From positions 186,001-250,000 of the forward strand of contig NZ_PVNE01000001.1 in the NCBI RefSeq assembly GCF_003001905.1: a stretch of DNA of 64,000 nucleotides. Direction: 5' to 3'. A program made the translations under genes and the position numbers. Below, one piece after another: positions 54,606-63,963 of this stretch. Numbering within the stretch: position 1 is the stretch's first letter; each line of letters opens with the position of its first letter. The DNA is from Planifilum fimeticola (GTDB lineage Bacteria > Bacillota > Bacilli > Thermoactinomycetales > DSM-44946). Below the pieces are notes generated by a model that was not told the origin of the DNA, did not search any database, and saw only the letters and a list, made by a program, of their open reading frames with translations.

Positions 54606-56786
54606 TTACTTCAAATAGTTGCGAATCTGTTTTTCCGTCTTGGTCGAGATCGATTTGGTGCCTCCGAGGAGATAAGCCCGCTTCATCTCTCCGGGGCGTT
54701 CCTTCAAAAGGTCATTCACCTTGGGATGCAGCTCCTCGGGTTTGGTCAGGAGGAGCGGACCCTTGGACAGGGCGGCCAACGGACCTCCCGAAAGGGCATC
54801 CGTAAACATATCTCCGCGGGCGAACACCACCGTATTGAGGCTCATGTTGAAGTGCTTCACCACATTGACATTCACATCATAGCGGTTCGAACCGCTGATC
54901 CGGGTCACCGTTCCATATTTGGACAGCTGGGACTTCACATTGTCGGAAACGGTGAGCGGACCGCCCACGATAATAAATTTCTTGATCTCGGGATGCCCTT
55001 TTATGAAGGATTCGATCGAAGAAGGCACCGAATCGGTCGTCACCATCAAGATGGGGGATCCTTTCTGGGCGGCGATGCTGGATGCCGAGAGGGCATCCGG
55101 ATACGTCTGACCGCTTACCACAAAGGCCGTGTCCGTTGTGCGGACCCCCGCCAACTGTTCGGCCACCCCCGCAGACACCGCATACCGGTTGCGGCCGTCG
55201 ATCCGCTTGATGGTCTGGACGCCGAGTGACCGCAGCTCTTCCTCCACATAGGTGGACACGGACAGGGTACCCCCCAGGATGATCGCCTTCTTCGGCCGGC
55301 GCCGCTTGATTTCCTCCTTGACCGAAGCCTGCAGCTTGTCCGTGGTGGTCAACAGGATCGGTGCGTGGTTGGCATGCGCCAACGGGCCTCCCGACAGGGC
55401 ATCCGTAAACATATCTCCGCGGGCGAGCACCACCGTGTCGGAGGCGGCCGATGTCCCGATCTCCTTGCTGATGGCGACGGACACTTCATAGCGGTTGCGG
55501 CCGTCGAGCCGCTTCATCCTCATCGCCGCGCCGACGTCCGAGCGAAGGCCGGTCAGATGATTGACAATGTAATCGCCCGGACATTGCGTGCTGGCCCGGG
55601 GAAGATTGCCGTGTCCCAATAGGGTGGGGACGTTTTTATCCACCGGAGGCACATTGGGATCATTGTATTCGTAATCCCGGACAAAGTCGGCCTTGCCCAG
55701 GGGATCGATCCCGTGAAGATCGGCCTGGTAAGCCAGCAATTGAATCAATTTCTCGCGCAGGGAGTCGGGCAAGGCGGTCGACTCGTAGGTGCCCATCACG
55801 GCAACCCCGAAGGAGCCGTAGTTAAACGAGTAAGCGTGTGCGCCAACCACTCCCGGCGTCAGCACATCGCCGTCCTCTCCCTTGCGCCCCTCGTAGATCC
55901 GCCCATCGCTGCCGATGATCGCATTATAGCCGATGTCGCCGTAATTCCGCGTCACCGTGTGGTAATAGTAGATGGAACGGACGCGGGCGGCCGGATCGGG
56001 ATCGTTCACAGGCGTGTCGGTGTGGTGGACGACGAGATGGGTGACTTGATCATACTCCCGCGGCCACTTTTCCGTACCGTCCGAATTGTAGCGAAGCGAT
56101 TCATCCGCTCCCCACTCGGCACGGCTGACCACTTCGGGTTTATCCAGGAAGGCCGCCTTTGCCCTCTTGAAGAGAATGTCGGCCAAAGAAGTCATCGTCT
56201 CCACCTTGCCGCCGTCTTCCGAGTTGATCAGCGTCAGCTTGAAATCTCGGATTCGCGGCTTTTTCGATCCGTCGGTATCCATTTCAATGCGGTATTGGAT
56301 GTACCTTCCCCGATCCCCGTAGATCAGTTTCGAGAAGGTTTCCTCGCTTTTCCGGTGGTCCGGCCCTTCGATTTCATCGACTTCGACCACTTTCCAGGAA
56401 GACCACGTCTTGCCGTCCCGGGAAGTGCGAATCGCGATTTCGATCAACTCGTTGGGCTTTCCCCACTTTTTGAAGGAGGAACGGTCCTTCCAATGGACAC
56501 CGACATCGGTGAAAACGATGCGGGATTTGATGACCGGCGAAACGTAAACCCCCGACGTTTTCCCCGACTCCACCGACAGTTCCGCTTGTTTTCCCTCGGC
56601 ACGGACTGCCAAGTTCTCAAGATCTCCTTGGGCAAACTCATCCGGCTGCTCGTGCCGAACCTCCTCGGCCAAGATTTTCACGGCGGGATTCTTCGCCCAG
56701 GAAGACGGGAATGCCGGCACAAAAAGGGCGAAGGAAAGCATTGTTCCCAAAAAAATGAATTTTGTCCACAAACCCCGACGAAACAT
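54606..56786 (-). CDS. N-acetylmuramoyl-L-alanine amidase with CWB2 repeats
   Basis: A 726-residue secreted wall hydrolase. Signal peptide (about 1-31), a beta-rich domain (60-190), a PGRP/amidase_2-type catalytic domain (about 215-420) with the zinc ligands His254 in LVVHHTDTP, His392 in GHGNLPRAST and Cys402 in QCPGDY, and three CWB2 cell-wall-binding repeats (from about 425 to the end; each with a GDMFTDALSGGPLA- or YPDALSASSIA-type core). CWB2 domains anchor proteins to anionic wall polymers. It cuts the amide bond between MurNAc and the stem peptide. Divergent from the tagE-like gene. Confidence 0.92.
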   Translation of the reverse strand: MFRRGLWTKFIFLGTMLSFALFVPAFPSSWAKNPAVKILAEEVRHEQPDEFAQGDLENLAVRAEGKQAELSVESGKTSGVYVSPVIKSRIVFTDVGVHWKDRSSFKKWGKPNELIEIAIRTSRDGKTWSSWKVVEVDEIEGPDHRKSEETFSKLIYGDRGRYIQYRIEMDTDGSKKPRIRDFKLTLINSEDGGKVETMTSLADILFKRAKAAFLDKPEVVSRAEWGADESLRYNSDGTEKWPREYDQVTHLVVHHTDTPVNDPDPAARVRSIYYYHTVTRNYGDIGYNAIIGSDGRIYEGRKGEDGDVLTPGVVGAHAYSFNYGSFGVAVMGTYESTALPDSLREKLIQLLAYQADLHGIDPLGKADFVRDYEYNDPNVPPVDKNVPTLLGHGNLPRASTQCPGDYIVNHLTGLRSDVGAAMRMKRLDGRNRYEVSVAISKEIGTSAASDTVVLARGDMFTDALSGGPLAHANHAPILLTTTDKLQASVKEEIKRRRPKKAIILGGTLSVSTYVEEELRSLGVQTIKRIDGRNRYAVSAGVAEQLAGVRTTDTAFVVSGQTYPDALSASSIAAQKGSPILMVTTDSVPSSIESFIKGHPEIKKFIIVGGPLTVSDNVKSQLSKYGTVTRISGSNRYDVNVNVVKHFNMSLNTVVFARGDMFTDALSGGPLAALSKGPLLLTKPEELHPKVNDLLKERPGEMKRAYLLGGTKSISTKTEKQIRNYLK

Positions 56787-57045
56787 GTTGAACCCCCTTG
56801 ACGATTCAGTTCAGACCGCAACAACTGGATGGGATCGCTTCTTGGCGGCCACCCCCCTGAAAAACAAACGATTTTGTCCATCACAAACGAGGACAGGAAT
56901 ATTTTACATCATTTTACGAAAAAGGTGTGCTAATTTTTTTATCAAAATGATTTCTTATTAGTGTGAATATATCGATTTCACACGAACCTACTATAATGTG
57001 GTAAAATCGTATCGCGTCAATTCCCCTATGTTAGGGTGAGTTCAC

Positions 57046-59085
57046 ATGAAGGAGCCGATTTTTTATCTCTTCAACTCCATCAGCCACATTCGAGGCGGGG
57101 GGACCCGCAACGTGCTCGCCAGAGCCAAGCTTCTTCGCGAAAAAAGAAATTGTCAAATATATATTCTCACCCTGAACTTCGATCCCGACTATGACTTTAT
57201 TCGCAGCGAAATGATCCGCTTAAACCTCCTCCATCCCGAGATCCCCATTCTCAACATGTTTGAATACCTGTCCCACAAGACAAACGACGATTTTCAAACC
57301 GTCACGGCGGACGATGCGCCAAGGATCGATCATCCCCCGGAAGAAGAAGGGTTTGATCTTGAACGCGTCCCGGAGACAAACGGTTACCGCCTATATCGGA
57401 ACGGCACGCTCGTCAAATATAAAGAGTACGATGACGACGGGCGGTTGAACTTCACCGACCACTTCGATGAAAACCGGGTTCTCGTCCGCCGCGAACACTT
57501 CGACATGAAAGGGCGCGTCAGGCAGATCGTTGAGTATGACCGGGATACCGCCAATCCCCGACAAAAGCGGTTCCTGGACGAGACGGGACGATGCTTTCTG
57601 GAGTACCGGTACAACCCGAAAACCAAAAAGTGCATTCAGGTGGACTGGTTCGACCGGGACGGGACCCTCATCAACACCTTCCCGAACGTCCGGACGTTGA
57701 AGCTCCATTGGCTTCACAAAATCGCCGATCGGCATCCGAAGGCGATCTTTCAAACGGATGTTTCGAAGAAAAATACGGATTATATTCTTCTCAAGGTGGA
57801 CCATCCCCATGTCGTCAAAGTCAAGATGTTTCACTCCCTTCATCTGCAAAAACCCTACACCTACGGCGCGCCGTTAAAAGAGGTCCACGGAACGGTTTTG
57901 GAAAAAGCGGATCAGTTTGATGCCGTCGTCTTTACCACCGATCTACAGAAAAAAGATGTCGAGCGGCAATTCGGCCCTCGATCCACCTTCCACGTCGTTC
58001 CCCATTGCGCCCCCAGGATTCAACCGAGGCCGGACGTGGAGAGGGATCCTTTCACCTGCGTTTACGTGGGAAGATTTGTTGAGCTGAAAAACGTGGATCA
58101 CGCCATTCGGGCTTTCAAACGGGTTGTGAAAAAGGTTCCGCAAGCAAAATTGGAAATTTGGGGTTATGGAGCAGAGGAAAAAAACTATCAAAAGCTGATC
58201 CGGGATTTGGAACTGGAGCAACACGTCAAAGTTTGCGGCATCACGCAAGACGCCATCGGTGTGTTTTCAAGGGCGGCCTTTTCCGTATTGCCCTCCTCCG
58301 AGGAGGCCTTTCCGCTCACCATCATCGAGAGCAAGATGGTCGGCACCCCCGTGATCGCTTACGAAGTGAATTACGGTCCCAGGGCGATGATTCGCAACGG
58401 AGTGGACGGGCTTCTGGTGAAACCCCACGATATCGGCGAGTTGGCCGATGCCATGGTAAAACTGTTCACCGAACCGGAACTGAGAGAAGCCCTGGGGCAG
58501 GAGGCCAGGAAAACCCCGGAGATCCTCAGTGAAGAACGATATGTGGATGAATGGATGCAAGTCTACGAATCGGCTCTCAGGCAGAGCGAGCAAAGGGTCC
58601 GGGTGAAGAAACCGATTTGCACTGTCGACCAAATGGAATGGAACGGTCCCAGCGACATCCATATTGCCGGGTCCCTGACCTTTAAACAGGATCTTCGGGA
58701 AGAACCTTCCTTGTCCTTGTATATTCGGGAACGGTCGGTGCTGGTGGATGAATACTTCCCGCTGTCAACGGAGCGGCTAAACGCAAACACCTTCTCCTTT
58801 CGGGGCGAATTCTCCGTACATCCCTTCACCAGGGAAGGAACGTGGGACATGTACGTGAGCTGTTCCATTCGGAACCAGCACCATTTTATCCGAATCCCCA
58901 AGGGGACGGTATCCCTGCCGGAACGCAGAAAGATCTCAAATGTCCTCCTGAAGCCCTATGCCACAATCCACGGAAATATCAGCATCGAAGCGAAGCCACG
59001 CACGTCAAAACCGAATTTCCGGGAGAAATTGACAAGGTGGAAACATCGGATATTGGAGAACATCCCGCCCATAAGGCCGAACTGA
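57046..59085 (+). CDS. tagE: TagE-like glycosyltransferase
   Basis: A 679-residue GT4 enzyme of the poly(glycerol-phosphate) alpha-glucosyltransferase type, which decorates wall teichoic acid with glucose from UDP-glucose. The N-terminal 320 residues form a family-specific domain with YLF..ISH..GGGTRNVLARAK and a Tyr/Asp-rich beta part. The GT-B C-terminal domain has VYVGRFVELKNVDHAIRAFK and the E-x7-E motif in SSEEAFPLTIIESKMVGTPV. An extra C-terminal domain (about 520-679) follows. AGGGTGAG precedes the ATG. Its divergent neighbour is a wall amidase. TarM-like function is possible. Confidence 0.8.
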   Translation: MKEPIFYLFNSISHIRGGGTRNVLARAKLLREKRNCQIYILTLNFDPDYDFIRSEMIRLNLLHPEIPILNMFEYLSHKTNDDFQTVTADDAPRIDHPPEEEGFDLERVPETNGYRLYRNGTLVKYKEYDDDGRLNFTDHFDENRVLVRREHFDMKGRVRQIVEYDRDTANPRQKRFLDETGRCFLEYRYNPKTKKCIQVDWFDRDGTLINTFPNVRTLKLHWLHKIADRHPKAIFQTDVSKKNTDYILLKVDHPHVVKVKMFHSLHLQKPYTYGAPLKEVHGTVLEKADQFDAVVFTTDLQKKDVERQFGPRSTFHVVPHCAPRIQPRPDVERDPFTCVYVGRFVELKNVDHAIRAFKRVVKKVPQAKLEIWGYGAEEKNYQKLIRDLELEQHVKVCGITQDAIGVFSRAAFSVLPSSEEAFPLTIIESKMVGTPVIAYEVNYGPRAMIRNGVDGLLVKPHDIGELADAMVKLFTEPELREALGQEARKTPEILSEERYVDEWMQVYESALRQSEQRVRVKKPICTVDQMEWNGPSDIHIAGSLTFKQDLREEPSLSLYIRERSVLVDEYFPLSTERLNANTFSFRGEFSVHPFTREGTWDMYVSCSIRNQHHFIRIPKGTVSLPERRKISNVLLKPYATIHGNISIEAKPRTSKPNFREKLTRWKHRILENIPPIRPN

Positions 59086-59106
59086 ACAAAACGGCAACGA
59101 AAAGGG

Positions 59107-59141
59107 ATGCACCGGGGAAAGATCACCCGGTGCATTCTTTT
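59107..59141 (+). terminator. Terminator after the tagE-like gene
   Basis: ATGCACCGGG (59107-59116) pairs with CCCGGTGCAT (59126-59135) over a nine-base loop, followed by TCTTTT. Confidence 0.85.
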
Positions 59142-59183
59142 GGAACCGATTGAGGAAGTTCGCCATCAACAGAGGGAGAGAGA

Positions 59184-59555
59184 TCAGGATCGGGGGATCA
59201 TGGATGCTGTTTTCCGAAATTGGGCCGGGGTCACGCCCACCCGTTCGGTAAACCGCGTGGTAAATGTTCCGAGGCTTTGATGTCCGATCTCCAGCGCGAT
59301 GTCGCGAACAGTCAGCCGGGTGTGCAACAACAAATCCTTCGCCCTTTGCAGGCGTACGGAAGAGACGTAATACATCGGAGTGAGCCCCGTTCGATTCTTG
59401 AAGATTCGCGTGAAATGAAAAGGGCTGTATCCCGCATGCCGGGCCAATCGGTGAAGGGTGATCGGCTCCCGGATATGTTGATGAATATATGCGCTCACTT
59501 CGTCTACCACCCGGTCAGCCTCCGAATGACGGATTGTCAAGATTGCTACCTCCAT
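59184..59555 (-). CDS. Small AraC-type DNA-binding protein
   Basis: A 123-residue protein that is almost only an AraC DNA-binding domain, with both helix-turn-helix units (ITLHRLARHAGYSPFHFTRIF and LTVRDIALEIGHQSLGTFTTRF). There is no ligand-binding domain, as in small stress regulators of the SoxS/MarA type. The ATG at 59555 is not preceded by a clear ribosome site. It has no obvious target gene beside it. Confidence 0.8.
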   Translation of the reverse strand: MEVAILTIRHSEADRVVDEVSAYIHQHIREPITLHRLARHAGYSPFHFTRIFKNRTGLTPMYYVSSVRLQRAKDLLLHTRLTVRDIALEIGHQSLGTFTTRFTERVGVTPAQFRKTASMIPRS

Positions 59556-59670
59556 CCCCGGGATTATCCGAACTTACGTTCCGATCCTCTTGTTGCCAAT
59601 TTTAGCCAAAACCAGGATATGGAATACCACCTGCTGCGCCCGCTCCCCTTCAAACACACATACCGGCAAC

Positions 59671-59697
59671 AAAAACAGGTGCCGCTACGCCGGCACC
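59671..59697 (-). terminator. Terminator overlapping the end of the repeat protein gene
   Basis: GGTGCCG (59678-59684 complement) pairs with CGGCACC (59691-59697 complement); the stop codon TAG of the gene (59685-59687) sits in the loop, and TGTTTTTG follows on the minus strand. Stop and terminator are thus merged. Confidence 0.7.
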
Positions 59698-60497
59698 CGA
59701 ACCAAAAGGGGTTCACTCAGCAAATTTGACCGCATCTGCCCCGCTTCTCTCCCTGTTTCCCTGTGCTCTTCATCCCACCGCTCGGCGTGTTTCTTCAGGA
59801 TTTTCCTCAACCGCTGCATCTCCGTACGGACTTCCTCACGGGACACGCCCAAGGCGGTGGCCACCTCCAACCAGCTGCCCTTTTTCTTCATGGCCATCAC
59901 CTTCCCCAGCGGCTTGCCGCTGATTTTGGACAGAACGGCCGCTTTCAACCATTCCCGGGGACGCACTTTTTCCTTTTTGATCATCGCCGCCAGTTTCTTC
60001 TCGTCCATCTCCAAATACTCGGCGATACTCCTGGAGACCACCTCCGGATGGTGGTCCAGCCAGACGGCTTTTCTCGCCGCCGCAGGAAGGATGCGATGCA
60101 TCTCGCTCCGGAATTTCCTCTCATCCACGCCCAGATCCTTTGCCACGGTATGCCATGTCTTTTTCTCCGCCTTCGCCTTCAGCACCGATCGCAGATCCCG
60201 ATCGCTCAGCTTGGCGATCACCGCGGCGGGGTACAGGTCGCAGCGCTTCACGCCTTCGTCGATCAACGCCTCCACCTCATCGCGGGGGATTCCCAGATAC
60301 CCCGCAATCCGCTCCTCCATGTCCCGCTTCGCTTCCCCGGAGGGGGGACGGGTGGAAAGGGGTTGAACCTGACGGGTTTCACGATATGCGGCAGCTCCCC
60401 CCGTATCCTTCGCCGCCCAGGTTTCGACGCTTAACACAGCCCCCGCCAGCGCCACCAACACCGCCGCCGCTCCGATCAACCCTTGCCGATGGATCAC
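59685..60497 (-). CDS. Secreted protein with two 75-residue repeats
   Basis: A 270-residue exported protein of unknown family. The signal peptide (about 1-28, LIGAAAVLVALAGAVLSVETWA) is followed by two copies of a helical unit. Copy 1 (about 62-136) and copy 2 (about 157-234) share the order IAGYLGIPRDEV / IAEYLEMDEKKL, then AAVIAKLSDRDL / AAVLSKISGKPL, then TWHTVAKDLGVDERKFRSEM / SWLEVATALGVSREEVRTEM. Each ends with a helix-turn-helix-like unit. The charge is strongly basic in copy 2. No membrane anchor after cleavage. GGAGG precedes the ATG. A single gene; role not known. Confidence 0.65.
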   Translation of the reverse strand: MIHRQGLIGAAAVLVALAGAVLSVETWAAKDTGGAAAYRETRQVQPLSTRPPSGEAKRDMEERIAGYLGIPRDEVEALIDEGVKRCDLYPAAVIAKLSDRDLRSVLKAKAEKKTWHTVAKDLGVDERKFRSEMHRILPAAARKAVWLDHHPEVVSRSIAEYLEMDEKKLAAMIKKEKVRPREWLKAAVLSKISGKPLGKVMAMKKKGSWLEVATALGVSREEVRTEMQRLRKILKKHAERWDEEHRETGREAGQMRSNLLSEPLLVRVPA

Positions 60498-60722
60498 GCA
60501 AGTTCCCTCCTTTTAGCTTTGCCGCGTCTGGTTAATTATGGTTCCCCCCTCGGGGAAAAATATCCCAAAACGTCGGCTTGGACCGGAGGAAGATGACGCA
60601 AAATGCGTTCATCCAGATTTCCCGCGAAAAATGGACGGCAATCCGCATCCCCAGGATTCGAGGGAGACGGTAGAGACGGACGTTTCGGACAGTTACGGGA
60701 AAAATCCCCATGCGCGCACGCA

Positions 60723-60751
60723 TTGTCAACCCTCGGGACATGTGGTATGTT
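60723..60751 (+). promoter_or_regulatory. Promoter of the thiamine transport operon
   Basis: TTGTCA (60723-60728), 17-base spacer, TATGTT (60746-60751); the TPP riboswitch begins about 15 bases after the expected start. Confidence 0.6.
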
Positions 60752-60769
60752 GTAGCTGAAACCGCATAT

Positions 60770-60862
60770 ACAGCGGGGAGCTGGGGGAAGCCCGGCTGAG
60801 AGGGTGCCCGGATCGGCACCGACCCGACGAACCTGATCTGGATAATGCCAGCGCAGGGAATT
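60770..60862 (+). promoter_or_regulatory. TPP riboswitch (THI element)
   Basis: Contains the conserved GGGGAGC, the CTGAGAGGGTG pyrimidine-sensor segment and ACCCGACGAACCTGATCTGGATAATGCCAGCGCAGGGAA-type pyrophosphate-sensor segment (60822-60860) of the thiamine pyrophosphate aptamer. A terminator follows at 60909. TPP should stop transcription of the downstream transport genes. Confidence 0.95.
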
Positions 60863-60908
60863 TGTCGTCGTCCATCCGTTTTGACGGGTGGAGAGCGCAT
60901 GTGCACTC

Positions 60909-60938
60909 AAGCCGATCCGGTTCCGGATCGGCTTTTTT
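60909..60938 (+). terminator. TPP riboswitch expression-platform terminator
   Basis: AAGCCGATCCGG (60909-60920), two-base loop, CCGGATCGGCTT (60923-60934), then T run. It lies between the aptamer and the first gene. Confidence 0.88.
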
Positions 60939-60958
60939 ACGGCACGGGAGGTGATCCA

Positions 60959-61255
60959 ATGGCGAATGCCAACGTCAGTTTGCAGATCTTGCCCCGGGGA
61001 AAAACCGACGAAGAAATTTACGCCTTGGTGGACAAGGCGATCGATGTGATCCGGGAATCGGGCGTCCGCTACGAGGTGGGCCCCCTGGAGACGACGATGG
61101 AGGGAGACTACGACGTGTTGATGGACGTGGTGAAGCGGGCCCAGGAAGCGGTGATCGCTGCGGGCAGCGATCGAGTGATCAGCATCGTCAAAATCGACTA
61201 CAAACCCTCCGGGCTCAACTGGGATGAAAAAGTGGGCAAATACCGGAAGGGGTGA
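60959..61255 (+). CDS. MTH1187/YkoF-type thiamine-binding protein
   Basis: A 98-residue ferredoxin-like protein of the thiamine-binding (MTH1187/YkoF) family: VSLQILPRGKTDEEIYALVDKAIDVI, then GVRYEVGPLETTMEGDYDVLMDVV. Such proteins bind thiamine or its hydroxymethylpyrimidine part in the cytoplasm. GGGAGGTG stands 5 bases upstream of the ATG. It is the first gene of the TPP-controlled operon and overlaps or abuts the permease gene. Confidence 0.85.
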   Translation: MANANVSLQILPRGKTDEEIYALVDKAIDVIRESGVRYEVGPLETTMEGDYDVLMDVVKRAQEAVIAAGSDRVISIVKIDYKPSGLNWDEKVGKYRKG

Positions 61256-61260
61256 CCGGC

Positions 61261-62049
61261 TTGCAAATCCGTCAGTGGCAAAAGCATCTTCGCACGGTCG
61301 GACCGCCGGTATCGATTCTCCTTTTCCTGCTGGCCCTGTGGGAGGGAGGCGTCCGGCTCACCGGCGTGGAAAAATGGCTCCTTCCCGCCCCGAGCGACAT
61401 CCTGCGCACCCTGGCGGCGGACATGCCCCTCGTCCTTCGCCACACGGGGCCGACGCTGAAGGAGGCGGCCCTCGGCTTTGCGGCGGGAATCGCCGCCGGG
61501 TGGCTGCTGGCGATGGTGATGGAGCTCTCCCCTTGGCTGAAGAGGGCCCTTTATCCTCTCCTGGTCGGTACCCAGACCGTGCCGATCATCGCCGTCGCTC
61601 CGCTTTTCATCCTCTGGTTCGGTTACGACCTGCTGCCCAAGGTCTTGATCGTCGCCCTGGTCACCTTTTTCCCGGTGGTCGTCAGCACGGCGGACGGGCT
61701 TCGCTCGGCGGATCCGGACATGGTTCGTCTGCTCCGGTCCATGGGGGCCAATTCCTGGCAGATCTTCCGCATGGTCCGCTTCCCTCACGCCCTGCCCGCC
61801 TTTTTTTCGGGGATGAAAATCGCCGCCACCTACAGCGTCCTCGGGGCGGTGATCGCCGAGTGGCTGGGGGCCAATGTCGGCCTGGGCGTCTTTCTGGTCC
61901 GGGCGCAGCACTCCTTCGCCGCGGACCGGGTCTTCGTGGCCATCTTGGCCATCACGTTCTGGACCTGGCTCCTGTTTTTCCTGATCCGCCTGTTGGAACG
62001 GATGGCGGTTCCCTGGAAACAAAGCCGGGACAAGGAACCGTCGAAATAA
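61261..62049 (+). CDS. thiX: ABC permease for thiamine precursor (ThiX-like)
   Basis: A 262-residue binding-protein-dependent permease (BPD_transp_1) with six membrane segments and the EAA-type loop (LRSMGANSWQIFRMVRFPHALP). In this context it forms the channel of the ThiXYZ importer for HMP or formylamino-pyrimidine. The TTG at 61261 has AGGGGTG 6 bases upstream; a GTG at 61252 overlaps the upstream stop but is too close to its ribosome site. Operon with thiY and thiZ. Confidence 0.85.
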   Translation: MQIRQWQKHLRTVGPPVSILLFLLALWEGGVRLTGVEKWLLPAPSDILRTLAADMPLVLRHTGPTLKEAALGFAAGIAAGWLLAMVMELSPWLKRALYPLLVGTQTVPIIAVAPLFILWFGYDLLPKVLIVALVTFFPVVVSTADGLRSADPDMVRLLRSMGANSWQIFRMVRFPHALPAFFSGMKIAATYSVLGAVIAEWLGANVGLGVFLVRAQHSFAADRVFVAILAITFWTWLLFFLIRLLERMAVPWKQSRDKEPSK

Positions 62050-62113
62050 CTTCTGCAAAAGGGGGGAAAAGCGGCTTCTCCGGCTCTACTGCCGAAAAGC
62101 GCGCTATTCACCG

Positions 62114-63130
62114 ATGAAACGATGGAAAAGCATCCGCATCGCATCCATTCTTCTGCTGGTTCTCACGTTGGTCCTGTCGGCGTGCGGCCGGCCGTCCGAC
62201 GACAATACCTCGTCCGAAGGCAAAAAGAAAGTCACCATCATGCTGGACTGGCTGCCCAACACGAACCACACGGGCCTGTACGTCGCCCAGAACAAGGGCT
62301 ATTTTGCCGAAGAGGGACTGGAAGTGGAGATCGTCACCCCGGGTGAAACCTCGGCCAACGAACTGGTGGGTGCCGGCAAGGCTCCCTTCGGCATCAGCTC
62401 CCAGGAATATGTGACCCAGGCCCGGGCCCAGGGAGTTCCCGTCGTGTCGGTCGCGGCCGTCCTCCAGCACAACACCTCGGGATTCGCCGCCCCCAAGGAG
62501 AAAAAGATCCGCTCGCCCAAGGATTTCGTCGGCAAAACCTACGGAGGATGGGGAACGCCGATCGAAAACGCCTTCATCCAAACGGTCCTTGAGCTGGACG
62601 GTGTAAAGACCAAAAACGTGGAGGACAAAGTGCGCATCGTCAACATCGGCCAGGCCGATTTCTTCACCGCGATCAAGCGGGATATCGACTTTTCCTGGAT
62701 CTACTACGGTTGGACGGGCATTGAGGCGGAACTCAGGAAAGTATCCCTGGACGTCATCTACCTGAAGGATCTGGACCCCGTTCTCGACTTTTACACGCCG
62801 ACAATCATCACCAACGAAGAGATGATCCGGAAAGACCCGGATACCATCAAGAAATTCCTTTCGGCAGTGAAAAAGGGATACGAATTTGCCATCGACCATC
62901 CCAAAGAAGCGGCCGACATCCTGATCGAGGCCGTCCCCGAATCGGATCCCGAATTGGTCCGGAAATCGCAGCAATGGATCAGCAAGCAGTACCGGGCCGA
63001 CGCGCCATCCTGGGGGGTGCAAAAGGAAGAAGTATGGGTCGGTTTCACCGACTGGATGTGGAAACACAAACTGATCGAGAAGAAGATCGACCCGTCCAAG
63101 GCCTTCACGAATGAATACCTGCCCCAATGA
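62114..63130 (+). CDS. thiY: Thiamine-precursor-binding lipoprotein (ThiY-like)
   Basis: A 338-residue solute-binding lipoprotein. The signal ends with the lipobox LVLSACG (Cys about residue 24). It is a NMT1/THI5-like domain protein: IMLDWLPNTNHTGLYVAQNKG, then VEIVTPGETSANELVGAGK and FGISSQEYVTQARAQGVPVV are typical of ThiY/HMP-binding proteins. The TPP riboswitch upstream supports a thiamine-precursor ligand. The start ATG at 62114 has only a weak ribosome site (AAGCGCG region). Confidence 0.88.
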   Translation: MKRWKSIRIASILLLVLTLVLSACGRPSDDNTSSEGKKKVTIMLDWLPNTNHTGLYVAQNKGYFAEEGLEVEIVTPGETSANELVGAGKAPFGISSQEYVTQARAQGVPVVSVAAVLQHNTSGFAAPKEKKIRSPKDFVGKTYGGWGTPIENAFIQTVLELDGVKTKNVEDKVRIVNIGQADFFTAIKRDIDFSWIYYGWTGIEAELRKVSLDVIYLKDLDPVLDFYTPTIITNEEMIRKDPDTIKKFLSAVKKGYEFAIDHPKEAADILIEAVPESDPELVRKSQQWISKQYRADAPSWGVQKEEVWVGFTDWMWKHKLIEKKIDPSKAFTNEYLPQ

Positions 63131-63145
63131 AGGTGATGCTCGACG

Positions 63146-63943
63146 ATGGGGGAAAATGCGATGAAAGTGCGCCTTCGCGAAATTCATAAAACCTATCGCA
63201 TTCCTGCGGGAAACCTTCCCGTCCTTCAAGGGATCGACCTGGAAATCCGGTCCGGGGAATTCGTCTCTCTGATCGGTCCCAGCGGCTGCGGCAAGAGCAC
63301 GATCTTCAACATTCTGAGCGGGCTGGAGGTGCCGGACCGGGGCAGCGTCGCCCTGGACGGGAAGGAAGTAACCGGCCGCACCGGCCACGTCAGCTACATG
63401 ATGCAGAAGGATTGCCTGCTTCCGTGGCGGACCGTGCTGGACAACGCCATCCTCGGCGCCGAGGTGCGGGGGCTTTCCCGCCGGAAGGCCCGGGAAAAGG
63501 CCCGGGAGCTCCTGCCCGTCTTCGGTCTGACGGATTTCGCCGATGAGTACCCCTCCCGCCTCTCCGGAGGCATGCGGCAGCGGGCCGCCCTCCTGCGGAC
63601 GGCGGTGACCGGGCGGGACCTCTGGCTTTTGGATGAACCCTTCGGTTCCTTGGACGCCCTGACCCGGGAACAGATGCAGGACTGGCTGCTCGGCATCCGC
63701 GACCGGTTCGGCCACACCATCGGCATGATCACCCACAGCATCGACGAGGCGATATACCTGTCGGACCGGATCTACGTTTTCACCCCCCGGCCCGCCCGCG
63801 TGAAAGAGATCCTCACCGTCGATCTCCCCCGCCCCCGCTCCCGCCGGATGGTCACCCAGGAACCCTTCCTCCGGTGCAAAGAGCGGCTGTGGCGCCTGTT
63901 GCACGAGGAGGAAGCGGCGGACAACCCGGGAACCCAGTTGTAA
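63146..63943 (+). CDS. thiZ: ABC ATPase of thiamine-precursor importer (ThiZ-like)
   Basis: A 265-residue ABC ATPase with Walker A GPSGCGKST (about 43-51), Q-loop in MMQKDCLLPWRTVL, signature LSGGMRQRAALLRT, Walker B DLWLLDEPFGSLD and the H-loop in MITHSIDEA. It powers the ThiXY importer. The ATG at 63146 follows an AAGGTGATG; a second ATG five codons later, preceded by GGGGGA, is equally possible. It is the last gene of the operon, followed by a terminator. Confidence 0.87.
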   Translation: MGENAMKVRLREIHKTYRIPAGNLPVLQGIDLEIRSGEFVSLIGPSGCGKSTIFNILSGLEVPDRGSVALDGKEVTGRTGHVSYMMQKDCLLPWRTVLDNAILGAEVRGLSRRKAREKARELLPVFGLTDFADEYPSRLSGGMRQRAALLRTAVTGRDLWLLDEPFGSLDALTREQMQDWLLGIRDRFGHTIGMITHSIDEAIYLSDRIYVFTPRPARVKEILTVDLPRPRSRRMVTQEPFLRCKERLWRLLHEEEAADNPGTQL

Positions 63944-63963
63944 TCGAAAGCAGGTTATTCCGA

